In this document: piece by piece, positions 8,262 through 16,654 of the stretch
How positions within the stretch are numbered: the first letter of the stretch is position 1
Layout of the letters: every line of letters starts with the position of its first letter
Source: an uncultured Eubacteriales bacterium
Lineage (GTDB): Bacteria; Bacillota; Clostridia; Lachnospirales; Lachnospiraceae
DNA length: 64,000 nucleotides
NCBI GenBank assembly: GCA_949292785.1
Contig: CASFBK010000015.1
Span: 1 to 64,000 of the forward strand
Direction of reading: 5' to 3'
Translations under genes and position numbers: made by a program
Notes under the pieces: model-generated
Seen by the model: the letters and a program-made list of their open reading frames with translations, nothing else
Told to the model about the DNA's origin: nothing
Databases searched by the model: none

Positions 8262-10184
8262 CTATACATCAAGTTCTGCATCATGGGCATGTTCATGAAT
8301 GAATTCTCTACGTGGTGGAACTTCGGTTCCCATCAACATTTCCGTTACATCAGATGCCATTCTTGCGTCTTCGATTTCTACTTTTTTAAGGATTCGTGTT
8401 TCCGGGTCTAAGGTAGTCTCCCAAAGCTGCCCCGCATCCATTTCACCAAGACCTTTGTAACGCTGCAAGGTAAATGGTCCCTTATGGGTCTTACGATATT
8501 TTTCTAAGGCTGCATCATCATATAAGTATTCTTCTTCTCCTTTGGACGGAATCGCCTTATATAACGGCGGCATCGCAATATAAATATGCCCTTCAAAAAT
8601 AAGCTCCGGCATAAAACGGTAGAACAAGGTCAGAAGCAGAGTGGAGATATGTGCTCCATCCACGTCGGCATCTGCCATAATAATAATCTTGTCATAGCGG
8701 AGCTTGGAAATATCGAAGTCATTGCCATATCCTTCGGAAAATCCACATCCGAATGCATTTATCATAGTCTTGATTTCCGCATTTGCCAACACCTTATCAA
8801 TGCTTGCTTTTTCTACGTTCAATATTTTACCACGAATGGGGAGGATTGCCTGAAAGTTACGGTCACGGGCTGTCTTTGCAGAACCACCCGCAGAATCTCC
8901 CTCTACGATAAATATTTCACAAATAGAGGCATCTCTACTCTCACAGTTTGCCAGCTTTCCGTTGGAATCAAAGGAAAACTTCTGCTTGGTCAGCAGATTC
9001 GTCTTTGCCTTTTCCTCCGTCTTACGAATCTTTGCCGCCTTTTCTGCACAGGCAATAACATTCTTTAAGGTATCCAGATTCTTGTCAAAATAAAGCTGTA
9101 TCTCTTCTCCGGTCACTTTTCCGGTAGCCCTTGAGGCGTCCTGGTTGTCCAGCTTCGTCTTGGTCTGTCCTTCAAATCGCGGCGCAGGATGTTTGACAGA
9201 GACCACTGCGGTCAGTCCGTTTCTTACATCCGTTCCGGTAAAGTTGGCATCTTTTTCCTTTAGAATACCAAGCTCCCTTGCGTAATTATTGATTACCGTA
9301 GTAAAGGTTGCCTTAAATCCCGTAAGGTGTGTTCCGCCCTCGGCATTGTAGATATTGTTACAGAAGCCTAAAACATTTTCATGAAATTCATTGGTATACT
9401 GGAAGGCTGCCTCCACTACAATTCCTTCACTTTCTCCCTTAAAGTACACCACATCATGCACTACCTCTGCATTTTTGTTCAAATCCTTAACAAATCCGCT
9501 GATTCCTTCCTCTTCATGAAATTCAATATGTTCTGTCTCTTCCCCGCGCTTATCTTCATATATAATCGTTAAGTTCGGATTTAAGTATGCGGTCTCATGC
9601 AGACGGCTTTTTACGTCATCTTCCTTGAATCTTGTCTTTTCAAAAATCTCCGGGTCCGGTAAAAAGTTAATCTTGGTTCCAGTCTTTTTGGTGTTGCCCA
9701 ACGTCGGAAGCAGACCATTTTCCAGCTCTACCACCGGATTTCCCTTTTCATAACGGTCATGGTGGATTTTTCCATCCAGATATACTTCTAAGTCCAGATA
9801 AGTAGACAGTGCATTTACAACAGAAGAACCTACCCCATGCAGACCGCCACTGGTCTTATAGGCATCATTGTCGAACTTTCCACCTGCATGAAGCGTGGTA
9901 AATACCAGACGTGCCGCTGATACTCCCTTGGCATGCATTCCTACCGGAATACCACGCCCGTTGTCCTCTACGGTACAAGAACCATCTGCTTCTAATGTCA
10001 CCTTTATGGTATCACAGTATCCTGCCAAATGCTCATCCACGGAGTTGTCCACAATTTCGTAAATCAGGTGATTGAGTCCCTTTCTGGATACACTTCCGAT
10101 ATACATACCCGGTCTTTTCCGGACAGCCTCGAGCCCCTCTAAAACCGTAATATTCCCGGCTCCATACTCCTGTTTCTTTGCCAT
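8262..10184 (-). CDS. parE: DNA topoisomerase IV-type subunit B (ParE)
   Basis: This is the ATPase subunit that pairs with ParC. The N-terminal GHKL fold shows EIVDNSVDE (Glu43, Asn47), EDNGRGIPVG and the GGLHGVGSSVVNALS loop. The middle transducer is followed by a TOPRIM domain with EGDSAGGSAK and MADADVDGAHI, and the C-terminal QRYKGLGEMD block. At 640 residues it lacks the insert found in long Gram-negative GyrB proteins. Gyrase B is closely similar, so the ParE label rests on the partner gene lacking a GyrA box and on the absence of origin genes nearby. The start ATG follows AGAAGGAA. It is the first gene of the parE-parC unit. Confidence 0.85.
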   Translation of the reverse strand: MAKKQEYGAGNITVLEGLEAVRKRPGMYIGSVSRKGLNHLIYEIVDNSVDEHLAGYCDTIKVTLEADGSCTVEDNGRGIPVGMHAKGVSAARLVFTTLHAGGKFDNDAYKTSGGLHGVGSSVVNALSTYLDLEVYLDGKIHHDRYEKGNPVVELENGLLPTLGNTKKTGTKINFLPDPEIFEKTRFKEDDVKSRLHETAYLNPNLTIIYEDKRGEETEHIEFHEEEGISGFVKDLNKNAEVVHDVVYFKGESEGIVVEAAFQYTNEFHENVLGFCNNIYNAEGGTHLTGFKATFTTVINNYARELGILKEKDANFTGTDVRNGLTAVVSVKHPAPRFEGQTKTKLDNQDASRATGKVTGEEIQLYFDKNLDTLKNVIACAEKAAKIRKTEEKAKTNLLTKQKFSFDSNGKLANCESRDASICEIFIVEGDSAGGSAKTARDRNFQAILPIRGKILNVEKASIDKVLANAEIKTMINAFGCGFSEGYGNDFDISKLRYDKIIIMADADVDGAHISTLLLTLFYRFMPELIFEGHIYIAMPPLYKAIPSKGEEEYLYDDAALEKYRKTHKGPFTLQRYKGLGEMDAGQLWETTLDPETRILKKVEIEDARMASDVTEMLMGTEVPPRREFIHEHAHDAELDV

Positions 10185-10270
10185 TTCCTTCTTCCTTTCC
10201 TGCTAAATCTATATGATTTCTGTTTTTATTCTCTAATCGATAGTATGTTCTATTTTTCCTAAACGTTCCT

Positions 10271-10299
10271 AGTATAACACAATATTTTGTGGTTTGCAA
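10271..10299 (-). promoter_or_regulatory. Promoter of parE-parC
   Basis: TTGCAA (10294-10299), 17 bases, then TATACT (10271-10276) on the minus strand. The spacer contains CACAA-AATA-TTGTG, a small perfect inverted repeat. The predicted leader is about 80 nt. Confidence 0.7.
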
Positions 10300-10313
10300 A
10301 ATTTTTCCACAAA

Positions 10314-10339
10314 AAAAGGTTGTCAAAAAACAACCTTTT
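10314..10339 (-). terminator. Intrinsic terminator of the der-plsY-gpsA operon
   Basis: AAAAGGTTGT (10314-10323) pairs perfectly with ACAACCTTTT (10330-10339). On the minus strand the stem runs into seven T residues. It lies directly after gpsA. Confidence 0.9.
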
Positions 10340-10364
10340 CTTCCTATCCAACTGTCTTTTACTC

Positions 10365-11384
10365 CTATTGTCCTATTTCTTCCCACAAGTCTTCATGTTC
10401 TGCCTTTTTATCACGGAGCATCAGCTCTGTAACAGCTTCTCTTACCGGCATATTTTCAAATAACACCTGATTTACCTGTTCAATAATAGGCATGGAAATA
10501 TGATATTTTTCTGCCAATGCCATGGCTGCTTTCGCAGAATAAACACCTTCTACTACCATCTGCACTTCATCCATGGCTTCCTGCATGGTCTTTCCCTGAC
10601 CGATGAGAATTCCTGCACGGCGGTTACGGCTGTGCATGCTGGCACAGGTAACAATTAAGTCCCCAATTCCCGTAAGACCACTTAAGGTTTCGTATTTCGC
10701 TCCCATTGCCATAGCAAGACGGCTGATTTCAGCAATTCCTCTGGTAATCAGAGCCGCTTTCGTATTGTCTCCATAACCAAGCCCATCTGCCATACCTGCC
10801 GCAAGAGCAATCACATTTTTCAATGCTCCGCCTACCTCAATTCCCAGCATATCCGGACTGGTGTAAATACGAAATCTTTCATTCATAAATATATTCTGAA
10901 CATACTCTGCTGTCTTTTTGTCGTGTGCCCCTACAACACAGGTGGTCGGAAGACCTCTTCCTACCTCCTCCGCATGGCTTGGTCCTGACAAAATTGTTAC
11001 ATTCGCCTGCGGTACCTCTTCTTCAATCACATCAGACAGAATCTTCAGGCTGCTCTCTTCAATTCCCTTTCCCACATTTACAATAATCTGTCCTTCGGCA
11101 ACAAATTTGCTCATGCTTTTCGCTGTACTTCTGGTATGTACAGAAGGAACTGCCAGTACTAAAAGGTCTCTTCCTGTAATCGCCTCTTCTAAGCTTGTAG
11201 TCAAACCAATTTTTTCAGAAAGTTTTACACCGGGCAGTTTTGTCACATGCTCATGTTTTTCTCTTAACATCCTGATTTCGTCTTCTAAAATAGACCAAAT
11301 CGTCACCTCGTGTCCATTTTTTTCTAATACGCAGGCAAGGGCAATTCCCCAGCTTCCTGCACCTATCACACTTACTTTTGCCAT
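10365..11384 (-). CDS. gpsA: NAD(P)-dependent glycerol-3-phosphate dehydrogenase (GpsA)
   Basis: GpsA reduces dihydroxyacetone phosphate to sn-glycerol 3-phosphate, the backbone for phospholipids. The 339-residue protein has an N-terminal Rossmann motif (VSVIGAGSWGIALA), the ILSGPSHAEEVGRG block, and the C-terminal catalytic part with GGALKNVIALAAGMADGLGYGDNTKAALITRG split over two conserved helices, including the active-site Lys in ALKN. I choose the ATG at 11384, five bases behind GGAGG; a GTG four codons upstream overlaps that site and is unlikely. PlsY, encoded next to it, uses its product directly, so the two form a short phospholipid module. Confidence 0.95.
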   Translation of the reverse strand: MAKVSVIGAGSWGIALACVLEKNGHEVTIWSILEDEIRMLREKHEHVTKLPGVKLSEKIGLTTSLEEAITGRDLLVLAVPSVHTRSTAKSMSKFVAEGQIIVNVGKGIEESSLKILSDVIEEEVPQANVTILSGPSHAEEVGRGLPTTCVVGAHDKKTAEYVQNIFMNERFRIYTSPDMLGIEVGGALKNVIALAAGMADGLGYGDNTKAALITRGIAEISRLAMAMGAKYETLSGLTGIGDLIVTCASMHSRNRRAGILIGQGKTMQEAMDEVQMVVEGVYSAKAAMALAEKYHISMPIIEQVNQVLFENMPVREAVTELMLRDKKAEHEDLWEEIGQ

Positions 11385-11410
11385 AATTTCCTCCACTCTT
11401 TCTGCTCTGC

Positions 11411-12064
11411 CTATTTCTCTTTCGTCTTATGAAGGGAAAGCTTATTCTCTGTTCCACTCAGCAAGCGCTTGATATTTGCTCTATGACGCCATAAAGCCAA
11501 AAGCGTAAACAATCCGCCTACCACATAAACTTCCGGTAATAAATCCGGAGCCACCCTTAGCCAGTCCATCTGTCCAAATACAATAAGCTGAATAAAGAAG
11601 CTCACTACGACCAAAATAGAGCCCAGGGAGACATATCTGGTAATTGCTACTGCTCCAATAAACAGAATCAGACAGATTGGCGCCATAAGTGGACAGAATG
11701 CAAGAATAAAACCTGAAGTACAGGCAATTCCCTTTCCTCCCTTAAACTTCAGATAAAATGGAAAGTTATGTCCCAGCACCGCACCGAAGCCTGCATACAT
11801 CTCTAACAATTTGGCCCCATCGGGATATTTTTCATGGAATAACAACCAGGCTGCCAGCATTGCAAGCATTGCCTTTCCCAAATCTCCAATAAATGTAATA
11901 AGCCCTGCTTTCCATCCTAAGGTACGAAGTGCATTGGTGGTTCCTGCATTTCCACTTCCCTGCTGACGGATGTCAATATTGTGAGCCTTTCCATAAATAT
12001 AACCGGTCTGAAACAGACCAAAGATATAGCCAATTACAAGGCAAATCCCCCGGCTTAAAATCAT
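11411..12064 (-). CDS. plsY: Acyl-phosphate:glycerol-3-phosphate acyltransferase (PlsY)
   Basis: PlsY is an integral membrane enzyme that transfers an acyl group from acyl-phosphate (made by PlsX, encoded at 48690-49712) to glycerol 3-phosphate. The sequence has the three family motifs: QQGSGNAGTTNALRT, the GHNFPFYLKFKGGKGIAC segment, and a hydrophobic multi-helix frame beginning SRGICLVIGYIFGLF. It is 217 residues, normal length. GGAAG lies 7 bases before the ATG. It starts 2 bases after the der stop codon and is followed by gpsA, which supplies its substrate. Confidence 0.93.
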   Translation of the reverse strand: MILSRGICLVIGYIFGLFQTGYIYGKAHNIDIRQQGSGNAGTTNALRTLGWKAGLITFIGDLGKAMLAMLAAWLLFHEKYPDGAKLLEMYAGFGAVLGHNFPFYLKFKGGKGIACTSGFILAFCPLMAPICLILFIGAVAITRYVSLGSILVVVSFFIQLIVFGQMDWLRVAPDLLPEVYVVGGLFTLLALWRHRANIKRLLSGTENKLSLHKTKEK

Positions 12065-12066
12065 TG

Positions 12067-13389
12067 TTAATCTTCCTTTCTCTCACGTATAATAAATTTT
12101 AATGATGTTCCTTTGAATCCAAAGGCATCTCTTATGCGGTTCTCCAGATATCTGGTATAGGAAAAGTGCATCAGTTCCTTATCATTTACAAAAATCACAA
12201 AGGTCGGCGGCTTTACTGCTACCTGAGTAATATAATACAATTTTAGTCTCTTTCCCTTGTCCGACGGCGGCTGCTGCATTGCCACTGCCTCTGACATGAT
12301 TTCGTTAAGCACTCCGGTTGCCACACGCATGGAGTTGTTCTCTAATACCATGTCAATCATTTCAAAGAGCTTTCCGGTACGCTGTCCGGTCTTTGCTGAA
12401 ATGAATAAAATCTCTGCATAAGGCATGAAGCTTAAGATTTCCCGGATACGCTCAGTATGTTTGTAAATGGTCTTATCGTCTTTTTCAACGGCGTCCCATT
12501 TATTGACAGCAATGATAATACCCTTTCCGCGCTCATGGGCAATTCCTGCAATCTTTGCATCCTGCTCTGTCACTCCCTCTGTGGCATCAATTACAATAAT
12601 GACTACATCGGCGCGCTCTACCGCAGTCACCGCACGAATGATACTGTAACGCTCCAGTTCTTCCTTTATTTTATTCTTACGCCGCAATCCTGCCGTATCA
12701 ATAAATACATATTCCGTACCATGATATTTGATTGCGGTATCAATGGCATCTCGGGTGGTTCCTGCAATATCAGATACAATCACTCTCTCCTCTCCACCCA
12801 GTTTATTAATAAGAGAAGATTTTCCTACATTGGGCTTTCCGATGATGGCTACTTTAGGTCTGTCATCCTCTACCTCATCTTCTACATCTTCCGGAAAATA
12901 CTTTGCCACTTCATCTAACATATCCCCCAGTCCCAGACGGGAAGCTGCTGAAATCGGAATCGGGTCACCGATGCCAAGATTATAGAATTCATACACATCC
13001 GGCATGAACTTTTCAAAGCTGTCTACCTTATTTACCACCAGTATGACAGGCTTCTTGGAACGCCGGAGCATATCCGCCACTTTAGAATCCGCATCAACCA
13101 GACCTTGCCGCACATCGGTAATAAAAATAATCACATCTGCCGTATCAATGGCAATCTGTGCCTGTTCCCGCATCTGGGATAAAATGATATCCTTACTCTC
13201 CGGCTCAATTCCTCCTGTATCAATCAGGGTAAATGCCATATTAAGCCAAGTTACATCTGCATATATTCGATCTCTTGTAACGCCGGGCGTATCCTGTACA
13301 ATAGAAATACGCTCTCCGGCTAACACATTAAACAATGTAGACTTTCCCACATTCGGACGTCCTACGATTGCAACTACCGGTTTACTCAT
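12067..13389 (-). CDS. der: Ribosome-assembly GTPase Der (EngA)
   Basis: Der has two tandem GTPase domains and a KH-like C-terminal domain and is needed for 50S ribosome maturation. Domain 1 has GRPNVGKST (about residues 8-16), DTGGIE and NKVD. Domain 2 has GKPNVGKSS (about 184), [10 protein letters not shown] and NKWD. The C-terminal region from about residue 350 carries [10 protein letters not shown] and [13 protein letters not shown], the usual KH-like signature. Length 440 is standard. The ATG is preceded by AGGAGG. Its first 8 bases overlap the stop of the radical SAM gene upstream. Confidence 0.96.
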   Translation of the reverse strand: MSKPVVAIVGRPNVGKSTLFNVLAGERISIVQDTPGVTRDRIYADVTWLNMAFTLIDTGGIEPESKDIILSQMREQAQIAIDTADVIIFITDVRQGLVDADSKVADMLRRSKKPVILVVNKVDSFEKFMPDVYEFYNLGIGDPIPISAASRLGLGDMLDEVAKYFPEDVEDEVEDDRPKVAIIGKPNVGKSSLINKLGGEERVIVSDIAGTTRDAIDTAIKYHGTEYVFIDTAGLRRKNKIKEELERYSIIRAVTAVERADVVIIVIDATEGVTEQDAKIAGIAHERGKGIIIAVNKWDAVEKDDKTIYKHTERIREILSFMPYAEILFISAKTGQRTGKLFEMIDMVLENNSMRVATGVLNEIMSEAVAMQQPPSDKGKRLKLYYITQVAVKPPTFVIFVNDKELMHFSYTRYLENRIRDAFGFKGTSLKFIIRERKED

Positions 13390-14710
13390 ATTCTTTCCTC
13401 CTAATCAGACAGGACACCAAATCCTGACCGCTTGATTTTACAATATCTATCGGAACTTGTAAAGTTTTTTCCAAATCTTCCAGCTTCACATCATCGAGAA
13501 AATCCCGCTCTTCACTTCGTATCAGATTACAGGGGAGCAACAGCTTTTCCCCTAAATCTTTGTCTTTTAACTGAGCGATTAAATCCTGTCCGGTCAACAA
13601 GCCTGACACGGTTATCATTTCCCCGAAAAAATGATTGACAATAGGTACCACCGTTATCTCTGCCTGTGGAAACTTCTCCATAAAGTTTTCCGCCAGCTCC
13701 TGCAAAGTAGGCGCCGCCAGCAATCCTGTGGCAATGGTAACATGGTAAGCTCCTTTTTCCACGTCACTCTCTTTCGTCTGAGAAAGCGCTTCTGCAAATT
13801 CATCCCGCAATAACCGCAGCATTCCCACTCCATTTTCTAACTGCAGATAGCCATCGTAATTGTCCTCCGCCGGAAGCTCCCGCTCCGCTAACAGATACCA
13901 TTCGTCACTGGCATGAACAAAGTGCGTATCCCACTCCTCCATACACTGTTTCTGATATCCCTCAATCATATCAATTACCTGCTCGGCATCTTCCTTATTA
14001 AATGGCTCTAAAGGATACAGCCCTTCCCGATACTTACTTAAGCCCACCGGAACGATAGAAACACTCTCCATCACCGGCATATACTTTATTAATTCCCGAA
14101 TACTCCGGTCCAATTCAGCTCCGTCATTGACTCCCTTACAAAGTACAATCTGCCCATTCATCGGAATCCCCGCTTCATAAAGCCTGTCCAGCTTTTTCAA
14201 TGCATCTCCTGCAAACCGGTTGTTTAACATCTTACAGCGCAGCTCGGGATTCATGGTCTGCACTGACACATTGATAGGGCCAAGCTTATACTCAATAATC
14301 CGCTCTAAATCGTGTTCCTTCATATTAGTAAGTGTTACATAATTTCCCTGTAAAAAGGAAAGCCTGGAATCATCGTCCTTAAAATAAAGTGTCTCTCGCA
14401 TTCCTTTCGGCATCTGGTCAATAAAACAAAAGATACATTTATTATGACAGGACTTGTAATGGTCCATCAGACCGTTTTCAAATTCAATCCCCAAATCATC
14501 TTCATACTCTTTTTCAATCTCTAACTCCCATTCTTCTCCATTCGGCTTTCGCACCACTACTGTTAGATATTCTTCATTGGTATAAAAATGATAGTCAAAA
14601 ATATCCTCGATTGCATGGTCATTCACGGAGACCAACACATCTCCCGGTTCCACCTCTAATTCCTCTGCTATACTTCCCGGTAGAACTTTATATACAATAT
14701 GTTCTTTCAA
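13382..14710 (-). CDS. PDZ-radical SAM protein of the DUF512 family
   Basis: The N-terminus (about residues 1-65) is a short PDZ-like domain ([20 protein letters not shown]). A radical SAM core follows with Cys88, Cys92 and Cys95 in CHNKCIFCF, where a [4Fe-4S] cluster should bind. The C-terminal DUF512 part contains [13 protein letters not shown] and [21 protein letters not shown]. No substrate is established for this family. It is conserved next to der in clostridia, suggesting a link to ribosome or RNA metabolism (inference). Translation appears to start at TTG (14710): AGGAGAG precedes it by 6 bases, and an in-frame TAA lies eight codons upstream with no ATG between. Confidence 0.88.
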   Translation of the reverse strand: MKEHIVYKVLPGSIAEELEVEPGDVLVSVNDHAIEDIFDYHFYTNEEYLTVVVRKPNGEEWELEIEKEYEDDLGIEFENGLMDHYKSCHNKCIFCFIDQMPKGMRETLYFKDDDSRLSFLQGNYVTLTNMKEHDLERIIEYKLGPINVSVQTMNPELRCKMLNNRFAGDALKKLDRLYEAGIPMNGQIVLCKGVNDGAELDRSIRELIKYMPVMESVSIVPVGLSKYREGLYPLEPFNKEDAEQVIDMIEGYQKQCMEEWDTHFVHASDEWYLLAERELPAEDNYDGYLQLENGVGMLRLLRDEFAEALSQTKESDVEKGAYHVTIATGLLAAPTLQELAENFMEKFPQAEITVVPIVNHFFGEMITVSGLLTGQDLIAQLKDKDLGEKLLLPCNLIRSEERDFLDDVKLEDLEKTLQVPIDIVKSSGQDLVSCLIRRKEYE

Positions 14711-14747
14711 ATCGTTCTCTCCTATTTCATCTTAAACATACTTTTTT

Positions 14748-14776
14748 AGTATAACAGAATTTAAGGAAATAGTAAA
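14748..14776 (-). promoter_or_regulatory. Promoter of the DUF512-der-plsY-gpsA operon
   Basis: TTTACT (14771-14776), 17 bases, then an extended -10 TGTTATACT with core TATACT at 14748-14753, on the minus strand. Confidence 0.65.
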
Positions 14777-14779
14777 TGC

Positions 14780-14815
14780 CATGAAGAATCCCTTTTTCTT
14801 TGGTGATTCTTCATG
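14780..14815 (-). terminator. Terminator-like hairpin after the CZB chemoreceptor
   Basis: CATGAAGAATC (14780-14790) and GATTCTTCATG (14805-14815) make a perfect 11-bp stem between the chemoreceptor stop and the next promoter. The T tract is poor, so the hairpin may act mainly as a 3' end stabiliser. Confidence 0.6.
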
Positions 14816-14830
14816 ACATCCTATGCTTCC

Positions 14831-16261
14831 TTAGGCAAATACCTGCTCTTTTTTACGGTCTAGTTCTTCTACAATTCCAAGAATCTTCTCAAAGTCTCCA
14901 ATCAGCTCCTGGGAAAGCTGGCATGCACGCTCCATTTTCTCCTGTGCATCTCTATCATTTTCTTCCCATACTGCCTGAATTGCACTTTTTCCGATTTGAT
15001 GTAACTCCTTATGCTTTGCTTCAATTCCATCCCACAGCCCCTTTATCTCTATATGCTTTGGCTTCATGGCATAATAAAAATGTCCGAATCCACATTTAGA
15101 AGCATCTGTCTGAAGCGGAACGACCACACCTTCTGTTACAATCTTCTCTAAGGTACTTACCCAGTTTCGATGAGCTGAGATAGCCGCCCGAATGGCACCA
15201 GCAAACATCTGATTATCCAGCATATAGAACACATCCTCTGACATTCTTCCCATACGCTTTGCCGTTTCATCCAGTTGATTTTCGATAGAAGCCACCGGCT
15301 TAATGATTTCTTCTAAGGAATCGCTTATCTGCTTCATGGTCTTTGCCTGTTCATTCAGGATTCCGGTCTCTTCTTCTACTTTTACTGCCTGTTCTTCTAA
15401 CTGAACAACGGAGCTGTATATTTCCTGACTTGCTGCCGCTGTAGTATTGATTGCTTCTGAAATCGCTTCCACATTTTTCCTATTTGTAATATTTTTCTCA
15501 TGTACCTTCTTAAGATGCTCGTTAATTTCTTCCAAGTATACTACTGTCTCATCAATGCTCTGGGAGCTCTGTTGTGATGCCTCCTGAATACTTGTCACAA
15601 ACCCATCCATATTATCAGTAAGACTTTTTGTCTCGTCTGCCAATTTCCGAATCTCCTCTGCTACAATAGCAAAGCCTTTCCCTGCCTCCCCCGCTCTTGC
15701 CGCTTCAATACTTGCATTTAATGCCAAAAGGTTGGTCTGTGAGGAAATTCCATTGATAGCGGCGATTACTTCATTCATATTAAAGATGACTTCCAGTAGC
15801 TTCTCCATATCAGACTTCATCTCCATGGAATTATCAATGGTCTTACCGGAGACTTCCATCACCAGCTTCAACTGACTCTCGCTTTCCTTAATTCCCTTTA
15901 AAATCTCTTCAGAGCTGTCCGAAACGGTTCCAATATTTTCCGTCAGATTCTCATGGGCAGCAGCAACTTCCGAGGTACTATAACTTGCCACTACTGCAAT
16001 TTCCTGAATCTTCTCCGCCGCCTGAGAAAGTTCTCCGCTCACTCTTGTTACCAGCTTGGAATTATCATCCAAGGACAAATCAAGAGCACTCATTTTCATC
16101 AAGGCATCCAATATTGCCTGCACAGCGAGTTCAAATTCCTGCTTTCCCTGCGCTAATCGTTTCTGAATCTTTTCTGCTTCCGGTACTCTGCCATTTACTA
16201 CCGGGGTCATGGAACTGATATTTTTTATTATCTCTTCGTATTTCTTTGTGCCATTCATCAT
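14831..16261 (-). CDS. Soluble methyl-accepting chemotaxis protein with C-terminal CZB domain
   Basis: This cytoplasmic chemoreceptor of 476 residues has no membrane segment. The MCP signalling domain (about 90-330) includes the highly conserved tip around [16 protein letters not shown]. The C-terminus is a chemoreceptor zinc-binding domain with its signature ligands: His364 (HRNW), Cys390 (CGFGHF), His417 and His421 (HKELH), numbered from the ATG. CZB domains bind zinc and can also sense oxidants such as hypochlorite through the Cys (family knowledge). It should signal to CheA through CheW or CheV; cheV lies at 56349. The ATG at 16261 follows GGAGG by 8 bases; the TTG five codons upstream is unlikely. 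Confidence 0.9.
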   Translation of the reverse strand: MMNGTKKYEEIIKNISSMTPVVNGRVPEAEKIQKRLAQGKQEFELAVQAILDALMKMSALDLSLDDNSKLVTRVSGELSQAAEKIQEIAVVASYSTSEVAAAHENLTENIGTVSDSSEEILKGIKESESQLKLVMEVSGKTIDNSMEMKSDMEKLLEVIFNMNEVIAAINGISSQTNLLALNASIEAARAGEAGKGFAIVAEEIRKLADETKSLTDNMDGFVTSIQEASQQSSQSIDETVVYLEEINEHLKKVHEKNITNRKNVEAISEAINTTAAASQEIYSSVVQLEEQAVKVEEETGILNEQAKTMKQISDSLEEIIKPVASIENQLDETAKRMGRMSEDVFYMLDNQMFAGAIRAAISAHRNWVSTLEKIVTEGVVVPLQTDASKCGFGHFYYAMKPKHIEIKGLWDGIEAKHKELHQIGKSAIQAVWEENDRDAQEKMERACQLSQELIGDFEKILGIVEELDRKKEQVFA

Positions 16262-16295
16262 ACGTACATCCTCCAATCCTTATCCTCTATGTAGC

Positions 16296-16324
16296 ATTTT
16301 AGCACCCAGATAATTTTTTGTAAA
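16296..16324 (-). promoter_or_regulatory. Promoter of the CZB chemoreceptor gene
   Basis: TTTACA (16319-16324), 17 bases, then an extended -10 TGCTAAAAT with core TAAAAT at 16296-16301, on the minus strand. It looks like a vegetative promoter; I see no sigma-28-type motif. Confidence 0.65.
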
Positions 16325-16340
16325 TAGGACCAGACCGACT

Positions 16341-16559
16341 CTATGATATGACATCCTTGGCGGAGCATTTTTATATCATAGGAAAATCCGTACTTTTCTA
16401 AAGCATGACATTCCATATCAGAACAAAGTGTGCTCCGCACACTCTCGCGAATATGCATTACCTATCAAGCGGAACACACTTTGCCGCGCCGAGCACAGTC
16501 GCTTGCGACATAATTCCACTTGTGCGAGTGCGCATCCTGCACGGAGTGCTTTTTTTTTT
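16341..16559. repeat. Palindrome-rich intergenic region ending in a plus-strand T tract
   Basis: Several inverted repeats are packed here. CTATGATAT (16341-16349) pairs with ATATCATAG (16373-16381). CAAAGTGTGCTCC (16424-16436) pairs with GGAACACACTTTG (16471-16483) with one mismatch. AGTGTGC-TCC-GCACACT forms a hairpin at 16427-16443. GTCGC-TT-GCGAC lies at 16498-16509, and GCAC-GGA-GTGC at 16539-16549 is followed at once by ten T residues on the plus strand. No plus-strand gene precedes that terminator-like end. It may be the 3' end of a small RNA or a degenerate mobile palindromic element. Confidence 0.5.
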
Positions 16560-16597
16560 CACTTTAACGCAACACGGTATTTCCTATAGAGTAAGAA

Positions 16598-16624
16598 AGA
16601 GAGCCTCCTTCAAGGAGACTCTCT
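16598..16624 (-). terminator. Intrinsic terminator of nifJ
   Basis: AGAGAGCCTCC (16598-16608) and GGAGACTCTCT (16614-16624) form an 11-position stem with one mismatch around TTCAA. On the minus strand TTTCTT follows. It lies about 30 bases after the nifJ stop codon. Confidence 0.8.
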
Positions 16625-16654
16625 CTTTTACCAAACGTATTTCAAAACTCTAAA

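Noticed and set aside
8084-8296. 70-codon minus-strand open frame across the parE-parC spacer
   Set aside because: It lies over the palindromic element, lacks a ribosome-binding site and overlaps the parE end; the frame is a by-product of the inverted repeats.
5816-10184. Reading the pair as DNA gyrase (gyrA and gyrB)
   Set aside because: The A subunit lacks a GyrA box and the genes are not near origin genes such as dnaA, dnaN or recF, so topoisomerase IV is preferred, though the families are close.
10033-10386. 117-codon minus-strand frame overlapping the parE start
   Set aside because: It is in another frame over well-supported parE codons, the parE promoter and the gpsA terminator, and has no family-like sequence.
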